The notes below the pieces were generated by a model. The model saw only the letters and a program-made list of their open reading frames with translations, did no database searches and was not told the DNA's origin. From Pseudomonas bohemica (GTDB taxonomy: Bacteria > Pseudomonadota > Gammaproteobacteria > Pseudomonadales > Pseudomonadaceae), in NCBI RefSeq assembly GCF_002934685.1, contig NZ_NKHL01000098.1, positions 1 through 64,000 on the forward strand: 64,000 bases of DNA. Direction: 5' to 3'. Positions 28,460-35,870 of the stretch are shown here, piece by piece (position 1 is the first letter of the stretch; each line of letters starts with the position of its first letter). A program made the position numbers and the translations under genes.

Positions 28460-28584
28460 AATCACCAGTTAATGCCTGCAAGCGATCATCCTCTCGTTCA
28501 TCGAAACTCCTTTGGCACTTGAAATGCTCCTGAGTGCGTCGCCCGATAGACCCGCCTGATAGCGCCGGGTCATCGGGTTTTTTA
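28460..28584 (+). ncRNA. candidate small RNA with intrinsic terminator
   Basis: The 514-base gap 28299-28812 contains no supported gene but ends its middle part with a strong terminator (28542-28584). The roughly 80 bases before it hold two CTCCT motifs, complementary to Shine-Dalgarno sequences (28507-28511 and 28527-28531), in unpaired-looking DNA. That layout, seed then hairpin then T-run, is typical of Hfq-dependent sRNAs. The 5' end is a guess. Similarity to RgsA/P16 is possible but cannot be verified by eye. Confidence 0.35.
28542..28584 (+). terminator. intrinsic terminator with no gene directly upstream
   Basis: CCCGAT-A-GACCCG pairs with CGGGTC-ATCGGG (one bulged base) around an 11-base loop and is followed by TTTTTTATT. 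It lies 244 bases after the nearest upstream stop codon, too far for a normal mRNA end. Confidence 0.8.
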
Positions 28585-28812
28585 TTGCCCCGGGGTCGGC
28601 TGAGCCAAGCGGATGTGAAAGCGTGAAAACCACCGCCGATTCCCCGAAATAGTTGAACCGGACGCTTGCGCCTCCGACATCATTGCAATTGATGTTTGAT
28701 ATCTCCACGCGTGGTTTTTCATGAACGAGCCAACCGAATAGATTGGCCCAACGAAACGACTTACCCACCCACTCAAACTCAACTTGCCAAACACTTACAG
28801 GAGATTCAGACC

Positions 28813-29046
28813 ATGAAAAAATCCATCGCATTCGGCTTTGCACTTTCCATGCTGGCAGCAGGTTTTGCTGTTGCCAGCCCTGAAAAAGTTCATCAGCGCG
28901 CGCTCCTAGATGCCGCCAGCGCAATCGTCCGGGATAGCAAAGTGGCCAGCAAAGAAGCAGTGAAGCCCTTTGACGGAAAGGCCTCCGGCGCGGTAATCGT
29001 CGCCGACAACCGCAAAGAGTTCGGTTCGAGCTATCAGCGTTACTGA
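28813..29046 (+). CDS. small secreted protein of unknown function
   Basis: 77-residue protein starting at an ATG with AGGAG ten bases upstream. A signal peptide (MKKSIAFGFALSMLAAGFAV then A-S) leads to a short, charged mature part of about 55 residues with no cysteine or known motif. Small exported proteins of this style are common in Pseudomonas; the function is unknown. It is isolated from its neighbours by non-coding DNA on both sides. Confidence 0.65.
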   Translation: MKKSIAFGFALSMLAAGFAVASPEKVHQRALLDAASAIVRDSKVASKEAVKPFDGKASGAVIVADNRKEFGSSYQRY

Positions 29047-29425
29047 ATAAAGGGCGAAGTTCAGCCTGATTTGAAAGGGTACGTTTGATTCGCAGACCGC
29101 GGGCCTGCTGCATGCCGGACCAGCTCTTGACGATTCGGACATCAAACGCCACCACAAACCACTGTTGCCAGCAAGGTTTGAACAGCGTTACGCAGCAAGC
29201 TTGCAGTGTGACTGGAAAAATCGGGGCGATTCAGCGTAGCCCTCGAAGGGGCGCAAAAGTTCCTCCAGAAACGGGCTCTGATTTGCAAGTCTGTATAAGG
29301 TTTTTATGATCCCGAAACCGCAAGAAATTGGTGGAGGTGAGGTAGCTTTTTAATTTGAAATTTCTCGGAAACCGTGGCCTTATGGCATAGGTGAGTTTAC
29401 CTGTACACGCTCCGGGACATAGCTT
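29047..29425. other. intergenic region, nothing recognisable
   Basis: 379 bases without a supportable gene. The right half is AT-rich (GGTTTTTATG, GCTTTTTAATTTGAAATTT) and probably holds the promoter of the retropepsin-like gene. No repeat or hairpin of note was seen. Confidence 0.5.
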
Positions 29426-29956
29426 ATGAAACGATTCGGCAAAGTAATAGTTGGTGTTGCTTTTTCGCTGTTATTGCCCCCTCTCTGTTATTCCGCATCG
29501 CTCAATCAAATACTCGGATGGGAAGAAGAGGGCTCGCTTTTACCCGATCATACTTCGGTAAAAGTGGCACTTGATACGGGCTCCGAAAATTCCAGTCTGG
29601 CGGCGGCGAATATAGTGCCTTTCGACAAGGGGGAGGAAAAGTGGGTGCGGTTCGCTTTGCAAATACCCAAGGGTCTTACTGGCTCTTTGGTCGACGTTCC
29701 TTTTGAACAAAAGATTGTGCGCACCGAAAAAGCCAAGGGAGCGATTGGCAGTAGTCACCGCCAAGTGGTCAAGATGAGCTTGTGTCTGGGTAACCAGATC
29801 TACCAGGAGGAGTTCAGCCTCAAACCCCCAGGCAAAAAAGGTTACAACGTAACCTTGGGCAGAAGCTCATTGCAGCACATCGCCGCCGTGGATGCTTCGC
29901 GTACCAATACGGTCAAGCCGGACTGCAGCAGTCCAGCCGCGAAGCCGGCGAGCTGA
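29426..29956 (+). CDS. periplasmic retropepsin-like (RimK-associated type) protease
   Basis: 176-residue protein with a signal peptide (about 1-24). The mature part starts L-G-W-E-E and carries L-D50-T-G-S-E-N-S-S-L, then W-V-R-F, R-Q-V-V-K-M-S-L-C-L-G and V-T-L-G-R-S, matching the family annotated ATP-dependent zinc protease (PF05618), which has a retroviral-type aspartyl protease fold with the D-T-G catalytic signature. Some members work beside RimK-type ligases or glutamylation systems; substrates are unknown. It converges on the lipid operon at its right, with 73 bases between stops. AGGA is not evident before the ATG. Confidence 0.7.
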   Translation: MKRFGKVIVGVAFSLLLPPLCYSASLNQILGWEEEGSLLPDHTSVKVALDTGSENSSLAAANIVPFDKGEEKWVRFALQIPKGLTGSLVDVPFEQKIVRTEKAKGAIGSSHRQVVKMSLCLGNQIYQEEFSLKPPGKKGYNVTLGRSSLQHIAAVDASRTNTVKPDCSSPAAKPAS

Positions 29957-30029
29957 CGTTTCGTTGTCTTCTCCCTTTGCTTGTACCGGCAGAGGGTTGC
30001 GAATACTCGGCGAGCCGCGTTCCTCATGG

Positions 30030-30788
30030 TCAATGAAGGCCTTTCTCCCAGGCTTTGTGGTTCTTCCGGGCATCTTGAATGAAGGGCGACCACTGGATCA
30101 GTTTGAGCACGCATTTATTGAGTGCATTGCCCACCCGGTCGAGGGGGCGGTGGACGTCCAGGAACAGCACAACACGCACGCCGTCGGTGTCGTTCCAGAC
30201 CTGATGGCGATAGGTGTCATCAAACACCATCAGGTTACCCGGCTCCCAATGACGGATCTCGTCCCCCACCTGAATACGGCAATTGGCTTTCGGTTCCGGG
30301 ATGATCAAACCCAGATGGGCACGCAGCAAACCGTTGTATGGGCCGCGATGCGGCGGTATGTGCTTGCCGGGACTCAAGATGGAAAAGAACGCCGTAAACA
30401 TGCCGGGGATAGACTCGACAATTTGTGCGGTCTGCGGGCATTTGGCGCAGTTGCCATCCATCCTGTAACCATATCCGTGCAGGAAAAAGGTCTTCCACCG
30501 GTCATCTTGCGTCAGGTTGACCTGGTCTTTGGAAATGTCCTGAAAGTTAGGAATGCCGTCATGGTTTTTCAGTACGGCATTCAACTCGTCGACAATCACA
30601 GGCCACTTGGACTCCAGCATCTGCGCCCATTCGAACAGTGTCGGATCGAAAAACGGAGTGTTGCCAACCGTGGAGTGCCGGCGAATGAACCGCTCAAGCT
30701 TTTTGATGATCCACAAGCCGACTGCAACGCTGGGACGATGTTTACGTTTGCCTTTTTTTTGTGGGGCTTTTGACGGCTCTGTTTGCAT
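30030..30788 (-). CDS. LpxO-like aspartyl/asparaginyl beta-hydroxylase
   Basis: 252-residue Fe(II)/2-oxoglutarate dioxygenase of the aspartyl/asparaginyl hydroxylase family. The block I-P-P-H147-R-G-P-Y-N-G with H195 in Y-R-H-Q-V-W supplies the iron ligands, and R205 the oxoglutarate contact, as in LpxO, which 2-hydroxylates a lipid A acyl chain. The start at 30788 follows AGGA at six bases; an ATG at 30854 lacks a site. It is last in a seven-gene operon of lipid-related genes, so I infer it hydroxylates an acyl chain of that lipid. 2-hydroxy acyl chains are common in sphingolipids. Confidence 0.82.
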   Translation of the reverse strand: MQTEPSKAPQKKGKRKHRPSVAVGLWIIKKLERFIRRHSTVGNTPFFDPTLFEWAQMLESKWPVIVDELNAVLKNHDGIPNFQDISKDQVNLTQDDRWKTFFLHGYGYRMDGNCAKCPQTAQIVESIPGMFTAFFSILSPGKHIPPHRGPYNGLLRAHLGLIIPEPKANCRIQVGDEIRHWEPGNLMVFDDTYRHQVWNDTDGVRVVLFLDVHRPLDRVGNALNKCVLKLIQWSPFIQDARKNHKAWEKGLH

Positions 30789-30820
30789 GTCTGATCCTGA
30801 CGGCAAGGTGTTTGAAATAC

Positions 30821-31786
30821 TTAGCGAAGCTGACGGTTTTTCAATAACCGCCATAACAGCGGCCAACAGAAGATGAGTGGATAACGACGCAGGCGCGCAC
30901 TGACGACCACAGGTTCGCCAAGGTGGCGTTCGAGCTTCCAGATGACGTAATCCAGGCCGTTCTCGAAGGTGTAAAACGACTTGATCAGTCGCAACACGTT
31001 GAGTACTCGACCGGCAATCCTTCTGCGTTGCCACCGAACGGCATGCGATCTTGCCCGCGCATCTGCGGGCGATTGGGCGTATCGGTCATCCTGCCCCTCG
31101 ACAGGAGATAGCCTTGGCACAGACTGCACTGCGGCGCGGGTGATACTCGCGTAGTAGCTGACATCGTGCCGGACGATCTCCGCCGGCCGACTGGCGCGCT
31201 CCGGGCGCAGCTCGGTGCGATAAGTCAGCGTCAGTGCGCGCTCCCACACGGCGGCGCTTTCGAGTACGTCCTGGTGGTCGGTCAAGGCTTCGGACATCAT
31301 TTTCACGACGGCGTTGGCCAGGGCCATATGCACGCGGGCGCTGATGGTTTCATCGCGAGAAAAGACGAGCCGGGAAGGTTGCGAGAACCGTCCCCACAGA
31401 TAACCGTGGAACCACGATGAAGTGCCCCTTTCGAAGTCCGATAGCGTAATCAGCGCGCATTTGGCCCGAACAGGCAAACCGTCCGGGGCGAACACGTTGA
31501 TCGAGAAAACGGTAGGGGGCAGCCAGGCGTCCATCAGCTCCTTGAACTTGCTTGTCCGAACGTTGGCGTAGCTGTCCACCAACACATAAAGGTCGACCAG
31601 ACCTTCTGAAAAATTACTGCTGCGCAAACACGACCCATATAAAAGAATGGCGCTGACGGCTTCACCAAATCGCGAGAGCAACTCATCGGTCAATGCCTTC
31701 AATGGATCAGCAACGGGGCGCGCGCATTCCTTTGACACAAGGTCAATCAGCACGCTGGATGTTGAAGTGGGGCAGGCCTGGTTCAC
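30821..31786 (-). CDS. nucleotidyltransferase-like protein, possibly Tam41 type
   Basis: 321-residue protein with a nucleotidyltransferase-fold signature near residue 50: L-L-Y-G-S-C-L-R-S then V-D-L-Y-V-L-V-D. This layout (Y-G-S, then a D-x-Y/F-x-x-V-D strand) is that of Tam41/Mmp37, the CDP-diacylglycerol synthase of mitochondria, and its bacterial relatives. The C-terminal end is basic and hydrophobic (P-L-I-F-C-W-P-L-L-W-R), perhaps a membrane contact. Lying 12 bases after a lipid-kinase gene, it could activate a phosphorylated lipid with CTP; this is inference. The family call itself is tentative. Confidence 0.6.
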   Translation of the reverse strand: MNQACPTSTSSVLIDLVSKECARPVADPLKALTDELLSRFGEAVSAILLYGSCLRSSNFSEGLVDLYVLVDSYANVRTSKFKELMDAWLPPTVFSINVFAPDGLPVRAKCALITLSDFERGTSSWFHGYLWGRFSQPSRLVFSRDETISARVHMALANAVVKMMSEALTDHQDVLESAAVWERALTLTYRTELRPERASRPAEIVRHDVSYYASITRAAVQSVPRLSPVEGQDDRYAQSPADARARSHAVRWQRRRIAGRVLNVLRLIKSFYTFENGLDYVIWKLERHLGEPVVVSARLRRYPLIFCWPLLWRLLKNRQLR

Positions 31787-31798
31787 ATGCGGCCTCTC

Positions 31799-32833
31799 TT
31801 AAAAAATCACAAAACGAATGGAGGCGGTCGCCGATAACTCAAGCGGCCCTTGCGTGGAGAAAATCTCGCCGTCCAGCAGGTACTCGGTCAACCCTTCGAT
31901 GGTGGTTTTGTTCAGGTTATGGCTGACGTAAGCCTGATCCTGGGTGATGGCCGGAGCGGTTTTGCCGCGCAACACATAAAACAGGGATCGCACCAGCTTG
32001 GGCGCCCGGTCGCTGATCGCAGTGAAATGGATCGGCGCTTTTTCGGTGCCCCAGTAGGGCGTGCTTCTGAGTAGCAGCGTGTCCAGGGTGGTCGCGAGAA
32101 TGACCATCCATCTGGCGTTCAGCGTGTGCTGGGGAAGGTTCAGTCTGGCGGTAGTCGCAGACGCGAAAGGCAGACTTCGTTTCCAGAACAGCGACACCAG
32201 CATCCTGCCGAATGCAAGCGAGGGCCCCAGAGCGCCACGCACGCCTGTGCCACGGACGTGGCTGTGAAAGTACCGGACACCTTCGACCACTGCGCCGGCT
32301 CCGAAAAACAGACCGCATTGAGACTGCAGCGAGCCTGGGTCCGATACCTGAAGCGCGCTGCGCAATCTCGATGCGGGGGCCGACCGCGCACCGCGACGCC
32401 AGTCATGCAGCGCCTGGAGCACCTTCAGTGGACGTTGCCGCACGCCCAGATCACGCGCGCTCATGTTGGTGGTGCCTGCCGGGACAATGAGGACATTTGG
32501 CCAGGTGGTCGGCTGCAACTGGATCAGCGCCGTCAAGGCCGCCTGCAGACTGCCATCGCCTCCGACCACGACCAGCAGATCCTTCGGTTCGAGTGCGAAG
32601 GACACGATCGCTGCGCTGATTTGCGCCGGTGTTGAGGCTTCAACAATGCAGGCATCGGAAAGCTGGGCGACGAGGTGTCTGAATTTCGTCAGATGGCGAC
32701 GCACGTATCCGCCCTTGGGATTGAGCACTACGCCAATTCTCTGCGCGGAAGCGGCTTGATCATCAATCATCGTTACGACGGCCTGCAAAGAATTCGGAGC
32801 AATGGCTTGGGGGTTGGAAAGAGCAATGGCCAT
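31799..32833 (-). CDS. diacylglycerol-kinase-family lipid kinase (ceramide kinase-like)
   Basis: 344-residue member of the DAGK catalytic family. V-V-V-G-G-D-G-S with G91-G-D-G94 and V-P-A-G-T-T-N (G120-T-T-N123, usually G-T-A-N) are the nucleotide-binding motifs. In Caulobacter, CpgB of this family phosphorylates ceramide. Its place between Lpt-like permeases and a nucleotidyltransferase, in a locus with serine palmitoyltransferase, makes ceramide or sphinganine a plausible substrate; diacylglycerol remains possible. The start at 32833 is eight bases after the preceding stop and has only a weak ribosome site. Confidence 0.78.
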   Translation of the reverse strand: MAIALSNPQAIAPNSLQAVVTMIDDQAASAQRIGVVLNPKGGYVRRHLTKFRHLVAQLSDACIVEASTPAQISAAIVSFALEPKDLLVVVGGDGSLQAALTALIQLQPTTWPNVLIVPAGTTNMSARDLGVRQRPLKVLQALHDWRRGARSAPASRLRSALQVSDPGSLQSQCGLFFGAGAVVEGVRYFHSHVRGTGVRGALGPSLAFGRMLVSLFWKRSLPFASATTARLNLPQHTLNARWMVILATTLDTLLLRSTPYWGTEKAPIHFTAISDRAPKLVRSLFYVLRGKTAPAITQDQAYVSHNLNKTTIEGLTEYLLDGEIFSTQGPLELSATASIRFVIF

Positions 32834-32840
32834 GTCAGTG

Positions 32841-33920
32841 TCACGCCGCTCGATCGAATCGGTAGACCAGCCACAAGGCGACAGCCAGGAGCACAAGCGA
32901 GGGAGCCAGCGTCGTGAGCATCACGTTGCCGTTGAGCAACAGGCCAAGATTGGCCACGATCTGATTGGTTACATAGATCAGAAGTCCCACGACAGCGCCG
33001 ATGGCCAGGCGGCCGCCCAGCCCCGGGGAGCGTTGCTGGACGAACGTGAAGGGCACCGCGAAGAGAATCATGGCCAGGGTCAGGATGGGCCTCCCCAGTT
33101 TCTGCCACATGGCCATTTCGTACTCGCCAGTGGGCTGGTCGGATCCATTGAGAAAGAGGATGTAGTGATGCAGTTGCTGGACAGAAAAACTGTCGGTGGG
33201 CAGCGACAGATCTCTCAGGCGACGGTCAGAGAACACCGCGTCCCACACCATCTGATCCTGTTCGCGCACCGTCTCCTCGTCCTGGCCCCACTCCTTGATC
33301 CGCGGGTGGTTGAGCAACCACGAGCCGTCGGGCCGCACTTCTGCGCTGTCCGCAAAAATATAGGAGGACAGGCGCAGGTCAGAGGTGAGCCGGAAGATTT
33401 CCACGTTGAGCGGGGTGTTGTGGCGTCCCATCGCGCCTATTCGTGCAACTTCATTGCCGCGACGCGCCCAGATGCTTCCGGTCGGTTTGGCGGCTTCGCC
33501 AGAAATGGCCAGCGCTGCGTTGCGGATCTGCACGCTGCGTTGCTGAAGCGGTGACGCAACCCACTCGTCGATGGCGCCCAGCGCGACCACTACGATCAGG
33601 CCCGCCGCCATGGTCGTGATGGCAATGCGCAAAATGGAGACCCCCGCCGCACGCATTGCCGTCAGCTCTTGAGTCAACGCCAGTTGCCCGAGCCCGGTGA
33701 TACCTCCTAGCAGGGCGATGAAAGGCCCCAGATCCACAGCGCGGCGGGGCAGCGTCATCACGACGACTTCGACAGCCTGAGTCCATCGATAGCCTCCGGA
33801 GGTCACGTCATCGAGCTCCGCGATGAGATCGAATGTGGTGAACAGCGGCAGCAGCAACAACGCAGCTGCAGCGAATCCGACCAGCACATTGCGTATCAGG
33901 TAGAAACTGATCCTTCTCAT
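32841..33920 (-). CDS. LptG-like lipid transport permease (second copy)
   Basis: 359-residue membrane protein of the LptF/LptG (YjgP/YjgQ) family: three N-terminal helices, a periplasmic beta domain (about 105-260) and three C-terminal helices, with L-T-A-M-R-A-A-G-V-S near 90 as the ATPase-coupling segment. The canonical Pseudomonas lptF-lptG pair is known to lie next to pepA, elsewhere on the chromosome, so this is a paralogous pair. The start overlaps the LptF-like stop by four bases. I infer it forms a heterodimer dedicated to a lipid other than LPS, sharing or replacing LptB. Confidence 0.85.
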   Translation of the reverse strand: MRRISFYLIRNVLVGFAAAALLLLPLFTTFDLIAELDDVTSGGYRWTQAVEVVVMTLPRRAVDLGPFIALLGGITGLGQLALTQELTAMRAAGVSILRIAITTMAAGLIVVVALGAIDEWVASPLQQRSVQIRNAALAISGEAAKPTGSIWARRGNEVARIGAMGRHNTPLNVEIFRLTSDLRLSSYIFADSAEVRPDGSWLLNHPRIKEWGQDEETVREQDQMVWDAVFSDRRLRDLSLPTDSFSVQQLHHYILFLNGSDQPTGEYEMAMWQKLGRPILTLAMILFAVPFTFVQQRSPGLGGRLAIGAVVGLLIYVTNQIVANLGLLLNGNVMLTTLAPSLVLLAVALWLVYRFDRAA

Positions 33921-34993
33921 TTGAGACGCCGACGCAAAAGTGACAGGTCTCTGATCAGAAACGCCAGTAATGCAACGCTCATGACCAGCGGAATCAGCCA
34001 CACGCCTGGAGTAAGAGGAATAACGGCGTTGCCGACCAGTGTTCTGCAAATGTTGCCGGCATAGAAGATCACCGCAAAAACCAGCGCGACGGGGAGGAGC
34101 GTCGAAAAGCGCCCTTTGCGCGGCGCGGTTCTGCTAAGCGGTACCGCAAGCAGGGCGAGGAGCATTGCGCTGATACCACGCGTTTCACGCCACTGGAGTT
34201 CAGCCTTATCCTGAGGTTGCGCCGAAATACTCAGCATCGCTGTGGAGGTGGATTTTCGCTTGTTGTCAGGCTCCAGCTCCAAGGGCTTCAGTTGCAGCAG
34301 CAGCTTGTTGTTGAAGGTGTTCACGACGTCCCTGGAGTCCTGATGATCCAAGGTGTATGAGCTGCCTTGTGTAAGTTCAACCACCGGTGCGGCAGGATTG
34401 GCATCGATGACTTTCGCGGAATGAGCTCGAAAAATTCGGGATTTGCCCTCGGCCGGGTCGTAGATCAGGGTTTCACTGAGATCACCTGATTGCTTGTTGA
34501 TGGATTCGGCGAGGATCATCCGACCGTTGTCCGGGTTCAGGTTGAATCGTTGGGGAAGAAGGTGACTGACGTCCAGATCGGTTTTGGACTGCTGTTCCAG
34601 TTGGTAGCTCTGCGTGTACGCCCAGGGGCGTCCGTAGACGGACAGTACCGTCACGGCGATGGCGACAGGCAGCGAGATCAGGGCAATTGCCTTATAAAGA
34701 CGTGCAGGGCTGCTCCCCGAGGCGAAAATGGCGGTAATTTCCGAGTCGTGATAAAGCCTGCCCAATGCCATCGCCACGGATGTGTAGAGAGCGACGGGAA
34801 CCAACATTTCGAGACCAATGATGACCTTGTACATCACCATGTCCGCCACGGACTGCAACGCGAGCGTGCCATTTGTGGCCTGTGTCAAATAACGTTCTGC
34901 GGAGTAGCTTGCGAAAATGAAGGTCAGGATGCTGACCATGATGGTCACAGGGCGACGAATCTCGGCAATGATGTAACGTTCGATCAGACCCAT
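33917..34993 (-). CDS. LptF-like lipid transport permease (second copy)
   Basis: 358-residue LptF/LptG family protein with N-terminal helices, a periplasmic domain (about 115-265) and three C-terminal helices; E-I-T-A-I-F-A-S-G-S-S-P near 85 is the coupling segment. M-G-L-I-E-R-Y-I at the start is family-typical, and GGGAA precedes the ATG at 34993. With the downstream LptG-like protein it would extract a lipid from the outer leaflet of the inner membrane towards the outer membrane. No lptB, lptC or lptA homologue is present here. Confidence 0.85.
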   Translation of the reverse strand: MGLIERYIIAEIRRPVTIMVSILTFIFASYSAERYLTQATNGTLALQSVADMVMYKVIIGLEMLVPVALYTSVAMALGRLYHDSEITAIFASGSSPARLYKAIALISLPVAIAVTVLSVYGRPWAYTQSYQLEQQSKTDLDVSHLLPQRFNLNPDNGRMILAESINKQSGDLSETLIYDPAEGKSRIFRAHSAKVIDANPAAPVVELTQGSSYTLDHQDSRDVVNTFNNKLLLQLKPLELEPDNKRKSTSTAMLSISAQPQDKAELQWRETRGISAMLLALLAVPLSRTAPRKGRFSTLLPVALVFAVIFYAGNICRTLVGNAVIPLTPGVWLIPLVMSVALLAFLIRDLSLLRRRLK

Positions 34994-35057
34994 TGCGTTG
35001 TTCCCGCAGGCTGGCGACTGCTCGTTGTTCTGGATGAATGCGCGAGCCTGGCGGTTT

Positions 35058-35870
35058 TCAAATGGATGCTCGCTGCCGGAGCGTTTTCTCGACAAGTATG
35101 AAGTCGTCAACGGTGTCGATATCAACGGCTGCGTCGGCAAACGGCATGATCACCGCGCCCACACGAACGCCCACTGCACGTGACATGCGTTGCATGGCCT
35201 GATCCAGGCTTAAGGTTCCGAGCAGATATCTGAGGGTTGAAGTAAAACCCAGCGCGCCCATGACGGTTCTTTTAGGATTTTTACGACGCTGCTCGATGTC
35301 TTTCCAAAAGTCGGCGACCTTTGCGCTTTCCTCCGTCATGAAGGCGAACAGGTTGCTGCCGCAGAAAGGCCCGCCTTTGAGTTTGATCGCTGTCCGTCTG
35401 TTGTCCGGGAATTTGGCCAATACGGTGGCAAGTGGCGTCAAGGCCACAGTCACGTCGCATCCGCTCATCTGGGAGCGTTCAAGAAAGTAATCGACAATCT
35501 CCGATTGCAGCAGAGCGTGATCGGCAGTCGTTACGAGTACCGGGCGTGTTCGAATGTGCGTCAATCCGCGATAGGCGCTTTGACTCGGTGACGCCGCAGG
35601 CTCAAGCATCGACAGCGCCCCGCAAGCGATCATGTCGCGCATCGTCGAGTCACCATCAAGCATCCGGCTGCCTGGGCCGACCAGCGTAATGTCCGATACA
35701 TGCCTTGAGCCCTGTAATGCGCTCACTACCCGATAAAGCATCGGTAGGCCGTGTACGGGGGTCAACGCCTTGCAGCCCGCTTCACCCAATGCGGCTACAG
35801 GGTCCCCCGGATGTCTGTCACCTGCAAGGATCAGCGCCGAGAATCGAGCCAGCTCAGATGTGCTTTTCAT
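35058..35870 (-). CDS. MobA-like nucleotidyltransferase (possible CpgD analogue)
   Basis: 270-residue protein with a GT-A-type nucleotidyltransferase fold: L-I-L-A-G-D-R at 13-19, C-K34-A-L-T-P-V-H-G-L-P-M-L for nucleotide binding, and T-T-A-D117-H for metal. Such enzymes transfer a nucleotide to a phosphorylated small molecule, making an activated head group. In Caulobacter, CpgD is described as a phosphoglycerate cytidylyltransferase for ceramide diphosphoglycerate, so an analogous head-group activation is the working idea. The ATG at 35870 overlaps the upstream gene by 17 bases, indicating co-translation. Confidence 0.72.
   Translation of the reverse strand: MKSTSELARFSALILAGDRHPGDPVAALGEAGCKALTPVHGLPMLYRVVSALQGSRHVSDITLVGPGSRMLDGDSTMRDMIACGALSMLEPAASPSQSAYRGLTHIRTRPVLVTTADHALLQSEIVDYFLERSQMSGCDVTVALTPLATVLAKFPDNRRTAIKLKGGPFCGSNLFAFMTEESAKVADFWKDIEQRRKNPKRTVMGALGFTSTLRYLLGTLSLDQAMQRMSRAVGVRVGAVIMPFADAAVDIDTVDDFILVEKTLRQRASI

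Noticed and set aside
28469..28511. Short minus-strand frame with AGGAG and ATG (about ten codons) opposite the candidate sRNA
   Set aside because: The AGGAG is simply the complement of the CTCCT motif; ten codons with no regulatory structure downstream do not support a leader peptide.
32841..34993. Treating the LptF/LptG-like pair as the housekeeping LPS permeases
   Set aside because: Canonical lptF-lptG are next to pepA in Pseudomonas; no pepA or LPS gene is here and the pair is embedded in another lipid operon.
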